Origin: Azospirillum tabaci
Lineage (GTDB): Bacteria > Pseudomonadota > Alphaproteobacteria > Azospirillales > Azospirillaceae
Direction of reading: 5' to 3'
Assembly: GCF_014596085.1 (NCBI RefSeq)
Contig: NZ_JACCJY010000005.1
Coordinates: forward strand, 62,001 to 126,000
DNA: 64,000 nt
Position numbers and translations under genes: made by a program. Under the pieces are notes generated by a model. It saw only the letters and a list, made by a program, of their open reading frames with translations. It searched no databases and had not been told where the DNA came from. Shown one piece after another: positions 1 to 8,085 of the stretch. Position 1 is the first letter of the stretch. Each line of letters starts with the position of its first letter.

Positions 1-1
1 C

Positions 2-151
2 ACCGCGATCTCGGTGTCGGGCTTCGACAAGCAGAAAGTCGGTCAAGTCGCCGCGGAGATCCGCGGTTGGAAGAAGCCGGAGCCCTATAAGGGCAAGGGC
101 ATCAAGTACGAGACCGAGACGCTGATCCGTAAGGAAGGCAAGAAGAAGTAA
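2..151 (+). CDS. rplF: 50S ribosomal protein L6, C-terminal end (partial)
   Basis: The window opens inside this gene. The 49 visible residues begin [15 protein letters not shown] and end in the lysine-rich KEGKKK tail. The stretch includes the L6 signature '[13 protein letters not shown]' in the form [15 protein letters not shown]6 binds 23S rRNA near the sarcin-ricin loop and the factor-binding site of the large subunit. The stop TAA lies 8 bp before rplR, the normal spc-operon order. The 5' part lies outside the window. Confidence 0.95.
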   Translation, partial: TAISVSGFDKQKVGQVAAEIRGWKKPEPYKGKGIKYETETLIRKEGKKK

Positions 152-159
152 GGTCCGCC

Positions 160-522
160 ATGCTCAAGCCAAAGCAACTCCACGAGCGCCGCAAGCAGCG
201 CGTGCGCGCGCAGATTGCCAAGAAGGCCGGCGGGCGGGCTCGCCTCTCGGTTTTCCGGTCCAATCTGCACATCTACGCCCAGATCATCGACGACGAGAAC
301 GGCCGCACGGTCGCCTCGGCCTCGTCCGTGGAAAAGGAGCTGCGCGAGCAGCTCAAGCACGGTGGGAACGTCGAAGCCGCCCAGAAGATCGGTGCGCTCA
401 TCGCCGAGCGCGCCAAGGCGGCGGGCGTCACCGAGGTCGTGTTCGACCGTGGTGGCTACATTTACCACGGCCGGGTCAAGGCCCTGGCTGACGCCGCCCG
501 CGAGGGCGGGCTGTCGTTCTAA
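160..522 (+). CDS. rplR: 50S ribosomal protein L18
   Basis: This 120-residue protein has the usual bacterial L18 length. It has a basic N-terminus ([15 protein letters not shown]) for 5S rRNA binding, the core [17 protein letters not shown], and the C-terminal [21 protein letters not shown]18 delivers and anchors 5S rRNA in the central protuberance. It follows rplF by 8 bp and precedes rpsE by 12 bp in the spc operon, so it is almost certainly cotranscribed with both. Nothing unusual is seen. Confidence 0.97.
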   Translation: MLKPKQLHERRKQRVRAQIAKKAGGRARLSVFRSNLHIYAQIIDDENGRTVASASSVEKELREQLKHGGNVEAAQKIGALIAERAKAAGVTEVVFDRGGYIYHGRVKALADAAREGGLSF

Positions 523-534
523 GGAGGCTCCGAA

Positions 535-1116
535 ATGGCACGTGAAAGAGGCGAGCGGAGCGACCGTGATCGGCAGCCGCGCGATCGCGACCGGGAAGAG
601 AGCGAGCTGATCGAAAAGCTCGTTGGTATCAACCGCGTCGCCAAGGTTGTGAAGGGCGGCCGTCGCTTCGGCTTCGCCGCCCTGGTGGTGGTCGGTGACG
701 GCAAGGGCCGCGTCGGCGTCGGATCGGGCAAGGCCCGTGAAGTGCCGGAGGCGATCCGTAAGGCCACCGACCAGGCGAAGCGCGGCATGATCCGCGTTCC
801 GCTCCGCGAAGGCCGCACGCTGCACCACGACTCCAACGGTCACTTCGGTGCCGGCAAGGTCGTGCTGCGCACCGCCCCGGCCGGTACCGGCATCATCGCC
901 GGCGGTCCGATGCGCGCGATCTTCGAGGCGCTGGGTGTGCAGGACGTGGTGACGAAGTCCATCGGCACCTCGAACCCGCACAACATGATCAAGGCGACCT
1001 TCGATGCCCTGTCGCAGGTTTCCAGCCCGCGCAGCGTCGCCGCCCGTCGCGGCCGTCGCGTGAGCGACATCCTCGGCAAGCGTGAAACCGGCGCTGCCGG
1101 TGCGCAGGAGGCTTGA
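535..1116 (+). CDS. rpsE: 30S ribosomal protein S5
   Basis: This 193-residue S5 has the double-stranded RNA-binding fold near residues 25-90 ([19 protein letters not shown] and [18 protein letters not shown]). The C-terminal domain contains [23 protein letters not shown]5 sits on the back of the 30S subunit at the mRNA entrance and contributes to decoding accuracy. The N-terminus is extended by an Arg/Asp-rich segment (residues 2-24), as in other Alphaproteobacteria. AAGGAGG at 521-527 precedes the ATG. The gene is 2 bp from rpmD. Confidence 0.97.
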   Translation: MARERGERSDRDRQPRDRDREESELIEKLVGINRVAKVVKGGRRFGFAALVVVGDGKGRVGVGSGKAREVPEAIRKATDQAKRGMIRVPLREGRTLHHDSNGHFGAGKVVLRTAPAGTGIIAGGPMRAIFEALGVQDVVTKSIGTSNPHNMIKATFDALSQVSSPRSVAARRGRRVSDILGKRETGAAGAQEA

Positions 1117-1118
1117 TC

Positions 1119-1310
1119 ATGGCCGAGAAGAAGACCGTCATCGTCACCCAGACCGGCAGCCCGATCGGCCGCAAGCACGACCAGCGCGAGACGCTGGTCG
1201 GTCTGGGTCTCAACAAGCTGCACCGGACCCGCGAGCTGGAGGACACTCCGGCCGTGCGGGGCATGATCGCCAAGGTCGCGCACCTGGTCCGCGTCGAGAA
1301 CGAGGGCTGA
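1119..1310 (+). CDS. rpmD: 50S ribosomal protein L30
   Basis: This 63-residue protein matches L30: the start [18 protein letters not shown], the helix [25 protein letters not shown], and the closing [17 protein letters not shown]30 is a small 23S rRNA-binding protein. The ATG at 1119 is preferred over the in-frame TTG at 1113, because GCAGGAGG at 1104-1111 is correctly spaced for it and the protein then starts with the family's usual residues. It lies between rpsE and rplO in canonical spc order. Confidence 0.96.
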   Translation: MAEKKTVIVTQTGSPIGRKHDQRETLVGLGLNKLHRTRELEDTPAVRGMIAKVAHLVRVENEG

Positions 1311-1314
1311 ACCC

Positions 1315-1800
1315 ATGACGAAGCTGAACGATCTCCGGGACAACCCCGGTGCCCGTAAGGAGCGCATGCGCGTCGGCCGCGGTATCGGTTCGGGCAAGGG
1401 CAAGACCGGCGGCCGTGGCGTCAAGGGTCAGACCTCGCGCACCGGCGTGGCCATCAACGGCTTTGAAGGCGGCCAGATGCCCCTTCACCGCCGCCTTCCG
1501 AAGCGCGGTTTCCGCAACATCTTCGCGAAGGAATACTCGGTCGTGAACCTGGGCCTGGTCCAGAAGTTCATCGACGCCGGCAAGCTCGACGCCAGCCAGA
1601 CCATCGATGCGGTGGCCCTGGAAGCGGCGGGCGTCACCGGCAAGGTGAAGAAGGACGGCATCCGTCTGCTGGGCAAGGGCGCCCTGACGACGAAGGCCAG
1701 CTTCACCGTGGCCGGCGCCTCCAAGTCGGCTGTGGAAGCGGTCGAGAAGGCGGGTGGCAGCGTCACGCTGACCGCGTCCGCCGCCGAAGCCGCCGAGTGA
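1315..1800 (+). CDS. rplO: 50S ribosomal protein L15
   Basis: This 161-residue L15 begins with the glycine/arginine-rich rRNA-binding extension ([19 protein letters not shown]) that reaches into 23S rRNA. It then has [18 protein letters not shown] and a globular C-terminal domain ending in an alanine-rich tail. It is a late assembly protein of the 50S subunit. It lies 4 bp after rpmD. The 118 bp to secY contain two strong hairpins and are the longest gap in this operon segment, so part of the transcription may end or be processed here. Confidence 0.97.
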   Translation: MTKLNDLRDNPGARKERMRVGRGIGSGKGKTGGRGVKGQTSRTGVAINGFEGGQMPLHRRLPKRGFRNIFAKEYSVVNLGLVQKFIDAGKLDASQTIDAVALEAAGVTGKVKKDGIRLLGKGALTTKASFTVAGASKSAVEAVEKAGGSVTLTASAAEAAE

Positions 1801-1801
1801 T

Positions 1802-1888
1802 CGGAAGCCCGCGCTTGCGCGCGGGCATCTTCCGGCACTAAATGAAGCGAAGTTGCGAGGGGCGGCCTGCATCCTGCAGGACCGCCCC
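1802..1888 (+). other. Two strong RNA hairpins between rplO and secY
   Basis: The first hairpin pairs CGGAAG-CCCGCGC (1802-1814) with GCGCGGG (1819-1825) plus a downstream CTTCCG. The second pairs GGGGCGG-CCTGCA (1859-1871) with TGCAGG-A-CCGCCCC (1875-1888): 13 base pairs with one bulged A. Neither is followed by a run of T, so they look more like attenuation, stability or processing structures than intrinsic terminators. The function is inferred from structure and position only. Confidence 0.5.
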
Positions 1889-1918
1889 GTTCGTGCATTA
1901 GGGACAGGGATACGACCC

Positions 1919-3259
1919 ATGGCATCAGCGGCCGAGCAGCTTGCCGCGAACATTAATTTCGGTGCCTTCTCCAAGGCGACCGAGCTGAAGAAGCGGATCT
2001 GGTTCACCCTTGGTGCCTTGATCATCTACCGCCTGGGCACCTACATCCCGATTCCGGGCGTCAACCCGCAGATCCTGGCCGATATTTTCCGGCAGCAGGG
2101 CGGGGGCATCCTGGGCATGTTCGACATGCTGGCCGGCGGCGCGCTGCACCGCATGACGATCTTCGCGCTCAACATCATGCCGTACATTTCGGCCTCCATC
2201 ATCGTGCAGCTTCTGACCGCGGTGTCTCCGCAGATGGAAGCGCTGAAGAAGGAGGGCGAGTCGGGCCGCAAGAAGCTGAACCAGTACACCCGCTACGGCA
2301 CGGTGCTGCTGGCGACCGTGCAGGCCTGGGGCTTGGCGGTTGGGCTCGAGGCGATGACCGGCGCATCCGGCGCCGCGGTCCCCGAGCCGGGGCTGTTCTT
2401 CAAGATCGCCACGGTCATCACGCTGGTCGGCGGCACGATGTTCCTGATGTGGCTGGGCGAGCAGATCACCGCCCGCGGCATCGGCAACGGCATCTCCCTC
2501 ATCATCTTCGCCGGCATCGTCGCCGAACTGCCGCGCGCTCTCGTCAGCACGCTGGAGCTGGGCCGCACCGGCGCGCTGTCCACGCTGTTCATCGTCTTCC
2601 TGCTGCTGATGGCGGTGGGCGTCGTGTTCTTCATTGTGTTCATGGAGCGCGCGCAACGCCGGCTGCTGATCCAGTATCCGAAGCGGCAGATGGGCAACCG
2701 CGTGTTCGGCGGCGAAGCGTCGCACCTGCCGCTGAAGCTCAACACGTCGGGCGTCATCCCGCCGATCTTCGCGTCGTCGCTGCTGCTGCTGCCGCTGACC
2801 GCGGTCGGCTTCGCCGGCGGTGAAGGTCCGGAGTGGCTGCAGACCGTCACGCGCTATCTGGCGCACGGCACGCCGCTCTACATGATCCTGTATTCGGCGC
2901 TGATCATCTTCTTCTGCTTCTTCTACACGGCCATCGTCTTCAACCCCGCGGACACGGCCGAGAACCTTCGTAAGTATGGCGGCTTCATTCCCGGCATCCG
3001 TCCGGGCAAGAACACCGCGGACTATATCGACTACGTGCTGACCCGCCTGACGGTGATCGGTTCGGCCTACCTTGTGGCGGTTTGTCTCCTCCCCGAAATC
3101 CTGATTTCCCAGCATTCGGTTCCGTTCTATTTTGGCGGCACCAGTCTGCTGATCGTGGTCACGGTGACGATGGACACGGTTGCGCAGATTCATTCCCATC
3201 TGCTGGCCCACCAGTATGAGGGGCTGATTAAAAAAGCGAAGCTTCGGGGGAGAAAGTAA
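1919..3259 (+). CDS. secY: Protein translocase subunit SecY
   Basis: SecY is the channel-forming subunit of the Sec translocon in the inner membrane. The 446-residue protein has ten hydrophobic segments. It carries family signatures YRLGTYIPIPGV (helix 1), the plug-region GMFDMLAGGALHRM, NTSGVIPPIFASSLLLLP, and GGFIPGIRPGKNTADYIDYVLTRLT in the cytoplasmic loop before helix 9. The ATG at 1919 is chosen because it gives the usual MAS...EQLAANINF start; the frame is open further upstream but without SecY-like sequence. Its stop overlaps the adk start as TAATG. Confidence 0.97.
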   Translation: MASAAEQLAANINFGAFSKATELKKRIWFTLGALIIYRLGTYIPIPGVNPQILADIFRQQGGGILGMFDMLAGGALHRMTIFALNIMPYISASIIVQLLTAVSPQMEALKKEGESGRKKLNQYTRYGTVLLATVQAWGLAVGLEAMTGASGAAVPEPGLFFKIATVITLVGGTMFLMWLGEQITARGIGNGISLIIFAGIVAELPRALVSTLELGRTGALSTLFIVFLLLMAVGVVFFIVFMERAQRRLLIQYPKRQMGNRVFGGEASHLPLKLNTSGVIPPIFASSLLLLPLTAVGFAGGEGPEWLQTVTRYLAHGTPLYMILYSALIIFFCFFYTAIVFNPADTAENLRKYGGFIPGIRPGKNTADYIDYVLTRLTVIGSAYLVAVCLLPEILISQHSVPFYFGGTSLLIVVTVTMDTVAQIHSHLLAHQYEGLIKKAKLRGRK

Positions 3260-3906
3260 TGAATCTCATTCTGCTCGGACCGCCGGGCGCCGGGAAGGGG
3301 ACCCAGGCGCGGCGTCTCGAAGACACGCGCGGGCTCGTCCAGCTTTCCACGGGCGACATGCTCCGCGCGATGGTCGCCGAGGGCGGTCCGCTTGGGCAGC
3401 AGGCGAAGGACATCATGTCCGCCGGCAAATTGATGCCGGACGAGCTGATGGTCAAAATCATCGCTGAGCGGATTTCCAAGCCGGATGTCGCCAACGGCTT
3501 CATCCTCGATGGTTTCCCGCGTACGGTCGCCCAAGCCGAGGCGCTGGACACCATGCTGTCGGACAAGGGCCTCAAGCTCGATCATGTGATCGAGATGAAA
3601 GTCGTGGACGACATCCTGGTGGAGCGCATCACCGGCCGCTACACCTGCGCCAAGTGCGGCAAGGGCTATCACGACGTCTTCGAGAAGCCGAAGGTCGAGG
3701 GCGTCTGCGATGTCTGCGGCAGCACCGAGTTCAAGCGCCGGGCTGACGACAACGCGGACACGGTGAAGACCCGCCTCGCCCAGTATCACGAGCAGACCGC
3801 GCCGATCCTTCCGTACTACCAGAGCCGCGGTGTTCTGAAGACGGTGGACGGCATGGCCGAGATCGACGACGTGACCAAACAGATCGAGGGCATCCTGGCC
3901 GCCTGA
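3259..3906 (+). CDS. adk: Adenylate kinase, long form with a Cys4 zinc LID
   Basis: Adenylate kinase interconverts ATP plus AMP with two ADP. The 215-residue protein has the P-loop GPPGAGKGT (residues 8-16), the NMP-binding region around residues 30-60, and GFILDGFPRT at 80-89. The LID domain has four cysteines (C130, C133, C150, C153) in two CxxC pairs, the structural zinc site of the long, zinc-type enzymes. It overlaps secY by one base. In many Alphaproteobacteria adk is followed by rpsM-rpsK-rpoA-rplQ; here a terminator follows instead. Confidence 0.97.
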   Translation: MNLILLGPPGAGKGTQARRLEDTRGLVQLSTGDMLRAMVAEGGPLGQQAKDIMSAGKLMPDELMVKIIAERISKPDVANGFILDGFPRTVAQAEALDTMLSDKGLKLDHVIEMKVVDDILVERITGRYTCAKCGKGYHDVFEKPKVEGVCDVCGSTEFKRRADDNADTVKTRLAQYHEQTAPILPYYQSRGVLKTVDGMAEIDDVTKQIEGILAA

Positions 3907-3934
3907 CCGGGATCGTCGTGATCGATTGAAAAGA

Positions 3935-3971
3935 AAAGCCGCGAGGATCTTCGGACCCTCGCGGCTTTTTC
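3935..3971 (+). terminator. Intrinsic terminator after adk
   Basis: GCCGCGAGG (3938-3946) pairs with CCTCGCGGC, and the 3' arm runs straight into TTTTT. The hairpin begins about 30 bp after the adk stop. It marks the end of the spc operon in this genome. A-residues before the 5' arm could also let it work on the opposite strand, below the GntR gene. Confidence 0.9.
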
Positions 3972-4026
3972 TATGCCGTGACCATGAGGCGGGGAGGGCG
4001 GTCCTCTCCGGAGGTGCCGCCCCTCT

Positions 4027-4803
4027 TTACGGAGCGGCGTCGGTGTCAGGACGCGAGAGGTCTTCCGCCTTGCGGCTCAGGTCGTTGTAGCGGTCGAGCA
4101 CCCAGCCGAGGTGATCGGTGGCCGCAGCGGCGGCGGCATCGGCGTCGCGACGCCTGATGGCGTCGTAGATGGCGCGGTGATGGTCGATCATCAGCGCCTC
4201 GCGGCCCAACGCGAAGGGCTCGGTGTGATGGTACTCCATCATCTGGCTCAGGATGTCGCGGATGGTCGCCAGCAGGTGCAGGTAGACCGGGCTTCCCGCC
4301 GCCTGGGCGACGGCGAGGTGGAAGTCCATGTCGTCGGCGGCCTGCTTGCCGTCGCGGCCCGTCTCGCCCATCGCGGCGAGGACCCGCCCGATGTGGTCGA
4401 TCTGCTCCTGGGTCGCGCGCTCGGTGGCGCGCCGGGCCGCCCAGCTTTCCAGGGCCTGCCGGATCTCCACGAGGTCGCAGAGGTTGGCGTGCTTCACCCG
4501 GACCATCTCGGTCAGGGCGCCGTCCATGGCGCCGGCGGAGGACACCACCCGCGTGCCGCCGCCCTGCACGGCGGTCAGGAAGCCTTGCGTCTTCAGCTTT
4601 TGCAGGGCCGCGCGCACCGACACCCGGCTGACGTGGAGCTGCTCTGCGAGCTGGCGTTCGCCGGGCAGACGCTCACCCGGAACGAGTTCGCCACGGGCGA
4701 TCCGTTCGAGAATCCGCTCCGCCACCCATTCGGAAATGCGCTGGGAGGAGGCCGGTACGTGGTGGGGTTCTTCGGTGTCGGACACGGTGGCATGCCCTTT
4801 CAT
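4027..4803 (-). CDS. FadR-subfamily GntR transcriptional regulator (FCD domain)
   Basis: This 258-residue regulator has an N-terminal winged helix (about residues 20-90) with the GntR signature LVPGERLPGERQLAEQLHVSRVSVRAALQKL. An all-helical FCD effector domain follows. Its metal- or acid-binding residues are placed as in FadR, LldR and PdhR relatives: DFHLAVA, then the two later histidine segments. The ATG at 4803 is used; an in-frame TTG lies two codons upstream. It is downstream of a DMT-family transporter gene on the same strand. A perfect palindrome stands just before its start and is the likely autoregulatory operator. The effector cannot be told from sequence. Confidence 0.88.
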   Translation of the reverse strand: MKGHATVSDTEEPHHVPASSQRISEWVAERILERIARGELVPGERLPGERQLAEQLHVSRVSVRAALQKLKTQGFLTAVQGGGTRVVSSAGAMDGALTEMVRVKHANLCDLVEIRQALESWAARRATERATQEQIDHIGRVLAAMGETGRDGKQAADDMDFHLAVAQAAGSPVYLHLLATIRDILSQMMEYHHTEPFALGREALMIDHHRAIYDAIRRRDADAAAAAATDHLGWVLDRYNDLSRKAEDLSRPDTDAAP

Positions 4804-4823
4804 CAGCAATCGGTCATAGGTCG

Positions 4824-4838
4824 TACCCGAGTCGGGTA
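4824..4838. promoter_or_regulatory. Palindrome TACCCGA-G-TCGGGTA before the GntR gene
   Basis: The two seven-base arms are perfect complements around one central base. The site lies 20-35 bp upstream of the GntR start codon. That is the usual place for an autoregulatory operator of FadR-type regulators. Assignment to this regulator is inferred. Confidence 0.55.
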
Positions 4839-4894
4839 AATCACGTCAACTCGCATCCGGACGGCGGCGTATGGTCGGCCTCACGAGAGGCGAT

Positions 4895-5809
4895 TCATCG
4901 GCTCCCGCGGCGCGCCACAAGGATGCCCGCCAGCACAACGGTGCCTCCGACCGCCTGGAACATGCCGAGCGGCTCGGCGAGCAGCGCCCAGGCCAGCACC
5001 GCCGCCGCCGCGGGCTGGAGCAGCAGGCTGACGGAGGAGAAGGCTGCGGGCAGATGGGCCAGCGCGTAGGCGATCAGGCTCTGGCCGCCGGCGTGGCTGA
5101 CCAGGGCGAGCCCCAGCAGCACGCCCCAGCCACCGAGCGAGCCGGCGATCAGGCTTTCCCCCGACAGCAGGGCGATGGGCAGCAGGGCGACGCCGGTGAC
5201 CACGCCGCTCCAGGTCATGATGGTGGCGGTGGAGAACTCCGCCCGCAGACGGCCGACCACCAGGAAATAACCGCTGTAGAACACCGCGGTCAGCAGCCCC
5301 AGGGCGTCGCCGAACAGATGGTCCGGGCTCAACTGCAGGCTCTGCCCCATCAGCACCATGGCCCCGCACAGGGCCAGCCCAAGGCCGGTGAGGAAGGTCC
5401 GGCTGAAGCGCTCCTTGAACACCAGCCAGGACACCAAGGTCACGAAGATCGGCGCGAAGTTGGCGAGCAGCGTGGAGTTGGCGACGGAGGTGTAGCGGAT
5501 CGACCAATGCCAGATGGCGAGGTCGCCCGCGAAGAACAGGCCGGCGGCGATCAGCCGGGCGTAGTCGTAGAGCGAGGAGGGTCTGCGGGATCGCGCGCCG
5601 CCCTTCGGCTCCATGGCCATCCAGACCCACAAAGCGGGAATGGCGAAGGCGAGGCGCCAAAAGGCGGTGGCGCTCGGTCCCAGTTCGGACAGGCGCACAA
5701 AGATCGGGGCGAAGGCGATGCCCAGCGCTCCGGTCAGAAGGGCGATCAGCGCGATCCGCTGCGCGGAATCGACGCGCGCGACGGGGGCGAGGGTGCTGGC
5801 GTCCGGCAT
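4895..5809 (-). CDS. EamA-domain transporter of the DMT superfamily
   Basis: This 304-residue inner-membrane protein has about ten hydrophobic segments arranged as two EamA halves. The first half holds GIAFAPIFVRLSELGPSATAFWR and NSTLLANFAPIFVTLVSW; the second holds LTAVFYSGYFLVVGRLR and SSVSLLLQPAAAAVLAWALLAEP. Such proteins export or import small metabolites such as amino acids; the substrate is unknown here. The ATG at 5809 has no recognisable Shine-Dalgarno, because a 20-bp palindrome directly abuts it. It lies upstream of and in line with the GntR gene, which may control it. Confidence 0.87.
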   Translation of the reverse strand: MPDASTLAPVARVDSAQRIALIALLTGALGIAFAPIFVRLSELGPSATAFWRLAFAIPALWVWMAMEPKGGARSRRPSSLYDYARLIAAGLFFAGDLAIWHWSIRYTSVANSTLLANFAPIFVTLVSWLVFKERFSRTFLTGLGLALCGAMVLMGQSLQLSPDHLFGDALGLLTAVFYSGYFLVVGRLRAEFSTATIMTWSGVVTGVALLPIALLSGESLIAGSLGGWGVLLGLALVSHAGGQSLIAYALAHLPAAFSSVSLLLQPAAAAVLAWALLAEPLGMFQAVGGTVVLAGILVARRGSR

Positions 5810-5810
5810 G

Positions 5811-5830
5811 GCGTCCGTTATAACGGACGC
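5811..5830. promoter_or_regulatory. Perfect 20-bp palindrome abutting a start codon
   Basis: GCGTCCGTTATAACGGACGC is fully self-complementary and ends one base from the ATG of the DMT transporter. Its core GTTATAAC fits the loose GT...AC pattern of GntR-family operators. A protein bound here would cover the promoter or ribosome-binding region of the transporter. It also lies in the divergent gap toward the N-formylglutamate amidohydrolase. Confidence 0.6.
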
Positions 5831-5994
5831 AACCTACGGGCGCCACGTCCCCCCGCCGCATGGCTCACCTGCGGAAGGCCCGGATTGTGGGACATTGCCT
5901 TTGCCGTGGGATCATCCACGCGTCCGGACCGTTGCCTTGGGACCAACCGGCGGGAACTTCCGCTGCGACCGAGACCCTGCAATACTGTGCCATC

Positions 5995-6867
5995 ATGACG
6001 CAGCGATCCCCCTGCAAGCCCACCGAACACCCCCGACCGGTGACCCTGCCGTCGCCGCCCCGCGCCGCGCCGACCGCACCGTTGCGGGGTCCCGACGATC
6101 CGCCGCCGGTGACCGTGCTGCGCCCGGAGTCGGACAGCCCGGTGCTGCTGCTGTGCGACCACGCCTCGCGCGCCATTCCGAAGGCACTCGGGACACTGGG
6201 GCTGGACGAGACGAATCTGTGCCGGCACATCGCCTATGACATCGGGGCGGCGGAGGTGACGCGGCGGCTGTCGCAGCGGTTCGGCGCGACGGCGGTGCTG
6301 TCCGGCTATTCCCGGCTGGTGATCGACCCGAACCGTGCGCTGGACGATCCCACGGCGATCCCGGTGGTCAGCGACGACGTGGTGATACCCGGCAACCGTG
6401 CCCTGGACCGCGCCGAGGAGGAGCGCCGGATCGACGCCATCTTCCGGCCCTATCATGAGGCCGTCGCCGCCGAGGTCGCCCGGCGGCGCGAGCGCGGGCA
6501 GGTGCCGGTGCTGCTGTCGATCCACAGCTTCACGCCCGCCATGCGTGGCGTTGCCCGGCCCTGGCACGTCGGCATCCTCTGGGACCACGACCCGCGCATC
6601 CCGATCCCGATGATCGCACGGCTGCGCGCCGACGGGCGCTGGTGCGTCGGCGACAACGAGCCCTATTCGGGCCGGACCACCCTGGGCGGCACGGTGGAAA
6701 GCCACGCGACCCCCGCCGGGCTGCCCAACGTCCTGGTCGAGGTGCGCCAGGACCTGATCGCCACGCCGGAGGGGGCGGAGCTGTGGGCGACGGTGCTCGG
6801 CGATGCGCTGGAGCCGATTCTGGCCGACCCCGGCCTCTACCAAATCAAACTGTTCCCGCGGGAGTGA
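5995..6867 (+). CDS. N-formylglutamate amidohydrolase family protein
   Basis: This 290-residue protein belongs to the HutG-like N-formylglutamate amidohydrolase family, whose known reaction is N-formyl-L-glutamate plus water to glutamate plus formate. Visible conserved parts are LLLCDHASRAIPKALG, YDIGA, YSRLVIDPNR, the segment LLSIHSFTPAMRG, and NEPYSGR. The ATG at 5995 is taken as the start because homology-like sequence begins well after it, although the frame is open further 5'. No histidine-utilisation genes adjoin it. It is 6 bp from a carboxylate-amine ligase gene, so the pair likely acts on a common glutamate-type substrate, perhaps not N-formylglutamate. Confidence 0.85.
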   Translation: MTQRSPCKPTEHPRPVTLPSPPRAAPTAPLRGPDDPPPVTVLRPESDSPVLLLCDHASRAIPKALGTLGLDETNLCRHIAYDIGAAEVTRRLSQRFGATAVLSGYSRLVIDPNRALDDPTAIPVVSDDVVIPGNRALDRAEEERRIDAIFRPYHEAVAAEVARRRERGQVPVLLSIHSFTPAMRGVARPWHVGILWDHDPRIPIPMIARLRADGRWCVGDNEPYSGRTTLGGTVESHATPAGLPNVLVEVRQDLIATPEGAELWATVLGDALEPILADPGLYQIKLFPRE

Positions 6868-6873
6868 GCGTTC

Positions 6874-8004
6874 ATGGAGCCGGCCTTCACGCTGGGGCTT
6901 GAGGAAGAGTATCTGCTGGTGGACCGCAACTCGCGGGACATCGCGCGCAACCCGCCGGACGAGATGCTGGCGGCCTGCCAGGAGCAGGCGCCGGGCCAGA
7001 TCCATCCGGAATTCCTGCGCTGCCAGATCGAGGTCGGCACGCCGGTCTGTTCCGACCTGAAGGAGGCGCGGGCGGAACTGGCGCGGCTGCGCGCGACGGT
7101 GGCCGGGGTGGCGCGCGCCCACAATCTGGCGCCCATCGCGGCCTCCACCCATCCCTTCGCCGCGTGGGAACCGCAGAAGCACACCAACCGCGACCGCTAC
7201 AACATGCTGGCCCGCGATCTGGGCGCACCGGCGCGGCGGCTGATGATCTGCGGCATGCACGTCCATGTCGGGATCGAGGACGACGACCTGCGCATCGACC
7301 TGATGAATCAGGTCCGCTATTTCCTGCCGCATCTGCTGGCGCTGTCCACCTCATCGCCCTTCTGGCGGGGGCAGGACATGCAGCGGAAATCCTACCGGCT
7401 GGCGGTGTGGAACGAACTGCCGCGCACCGGGATGCCCGACAGCTTCCAGAGCTTCGGCGAGTACCAGCAGCAGGTGAACGTGCTGGTCAACGCCGGGATC
7501 ATCGAGGACGCGAGCAAGCTGTGGTGGGACATCCGCCCGTCCCAGCGCTTCCCGACGCTGGAGATGCGGATCACCGACGTCTGCACCCGGCTGGACGACG
7601 CGGTGACGGTGGCCGCGCTGTTCCGCTGCCTGCTGCGGATGCTGTGGCGGCTGCGGCTGCGGAACGTGACGTGGCGGCCCTACAAGAACCTGCTGATCGG
7701 CGAGAACCGCTGGCGCGCCCAACGCTACGGACTCGACGACGGGCTGGTCGATTTCGGGCGCGGCACCATCGTTCCCTACGCCGACCTGATGGAGGAGCTG
7801 ATCGAGCTGACCCGCGAGGACGCGGAGCGATTCGACTGCGTGGCCGAGGTCGCCCACGCCCGCGACATCATCCGCCGCGGCACCAGCGCCCACCGTCAGG
7901 TGGCCATCTACCGCGAGGCGCTGGAGCAGGGCGCCACCGGCTGGGAGGCTCTTGCCCAGGTGGTCGATTGGCTGGTCGAGGAGACGATGGTCGGGGTGGA
8001 ATGA
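6874..8004 (+). CDS. Carboxylate-amine ligase of the GCS2 (YbdK) family
   Basis: This 376-residue protein starts with the GCS2 hallmark FTLGLEEEYLLVD, the metal- and ATP-binding glutamates. It continues with the HVHVGI motif near residue 130 and WWDIRPSQRFPTLEMRITD. The fold is that of type-2 glutamate-cysteine ligase; the E. coli relative YbdK has weak glutamate-cysteine ligase activity. The gene is 6 bp after the N-formylglutamate amidohydrolase gene and almost surely cotranscribed. The coupling suggests that an amide or peptide bond to a glutamate-like compound is made and broken by the pair. The true substrate is unknown. Confidence 0.87.
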   Translation: MEPAFTLGLEEEYLLVDRNSRDIARNPPDEMLAACQEQAPGQIHPEFLRCQIEVGTPVCSDLKEARAELARLRATVAGVARAHNLAPIAASTHPFAAWEPQKHTNRDRYNMLARDLGAPARRLMICGMHVHVGIEDDDLRIDLMNQVRYFLPHLLALSTSSPFWRGQDMQRKSYRLAVWNELPRTGMPDSFQSFGEYQQQVNVLVNAGIIEDASKLWWDIRPSQRFPTLEMRITDVCTRLDDAVTVAALFRCLLRMLWRLRLRNVTWRPYKNLLIGENRWRAQRYGLDDGLVDFGRGTIVPYADLMEELIELTREDAERFDCVAEVAHARDIIRRGTSAHRQVAIYREALEQGATGWEALAQVVDWLVEETMVGVE

Positions 8005-8044
8005 ATTGCTTCGAATTCTGAGGCAACTTTCGGAAAGCCACTAC

Positions 8045-8073
8045 TTGACCTTTGCGTCATCCAGCCATACCCT
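8045..8073 (+). promoter_or_regulatory. Candidate sigma-70 promoter of metY
   Basis: TTGACC (8045-8050), a 17-bp spacer, then TACCCT (8068-8073). The -35 is good and the -10 only fair. It would give a leader of about 100 nt before metY, holding the hairpins described at 8086-8157. Confidence 0.4.
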
Positions 8074-8085
8074 CGCCGCAAATCA

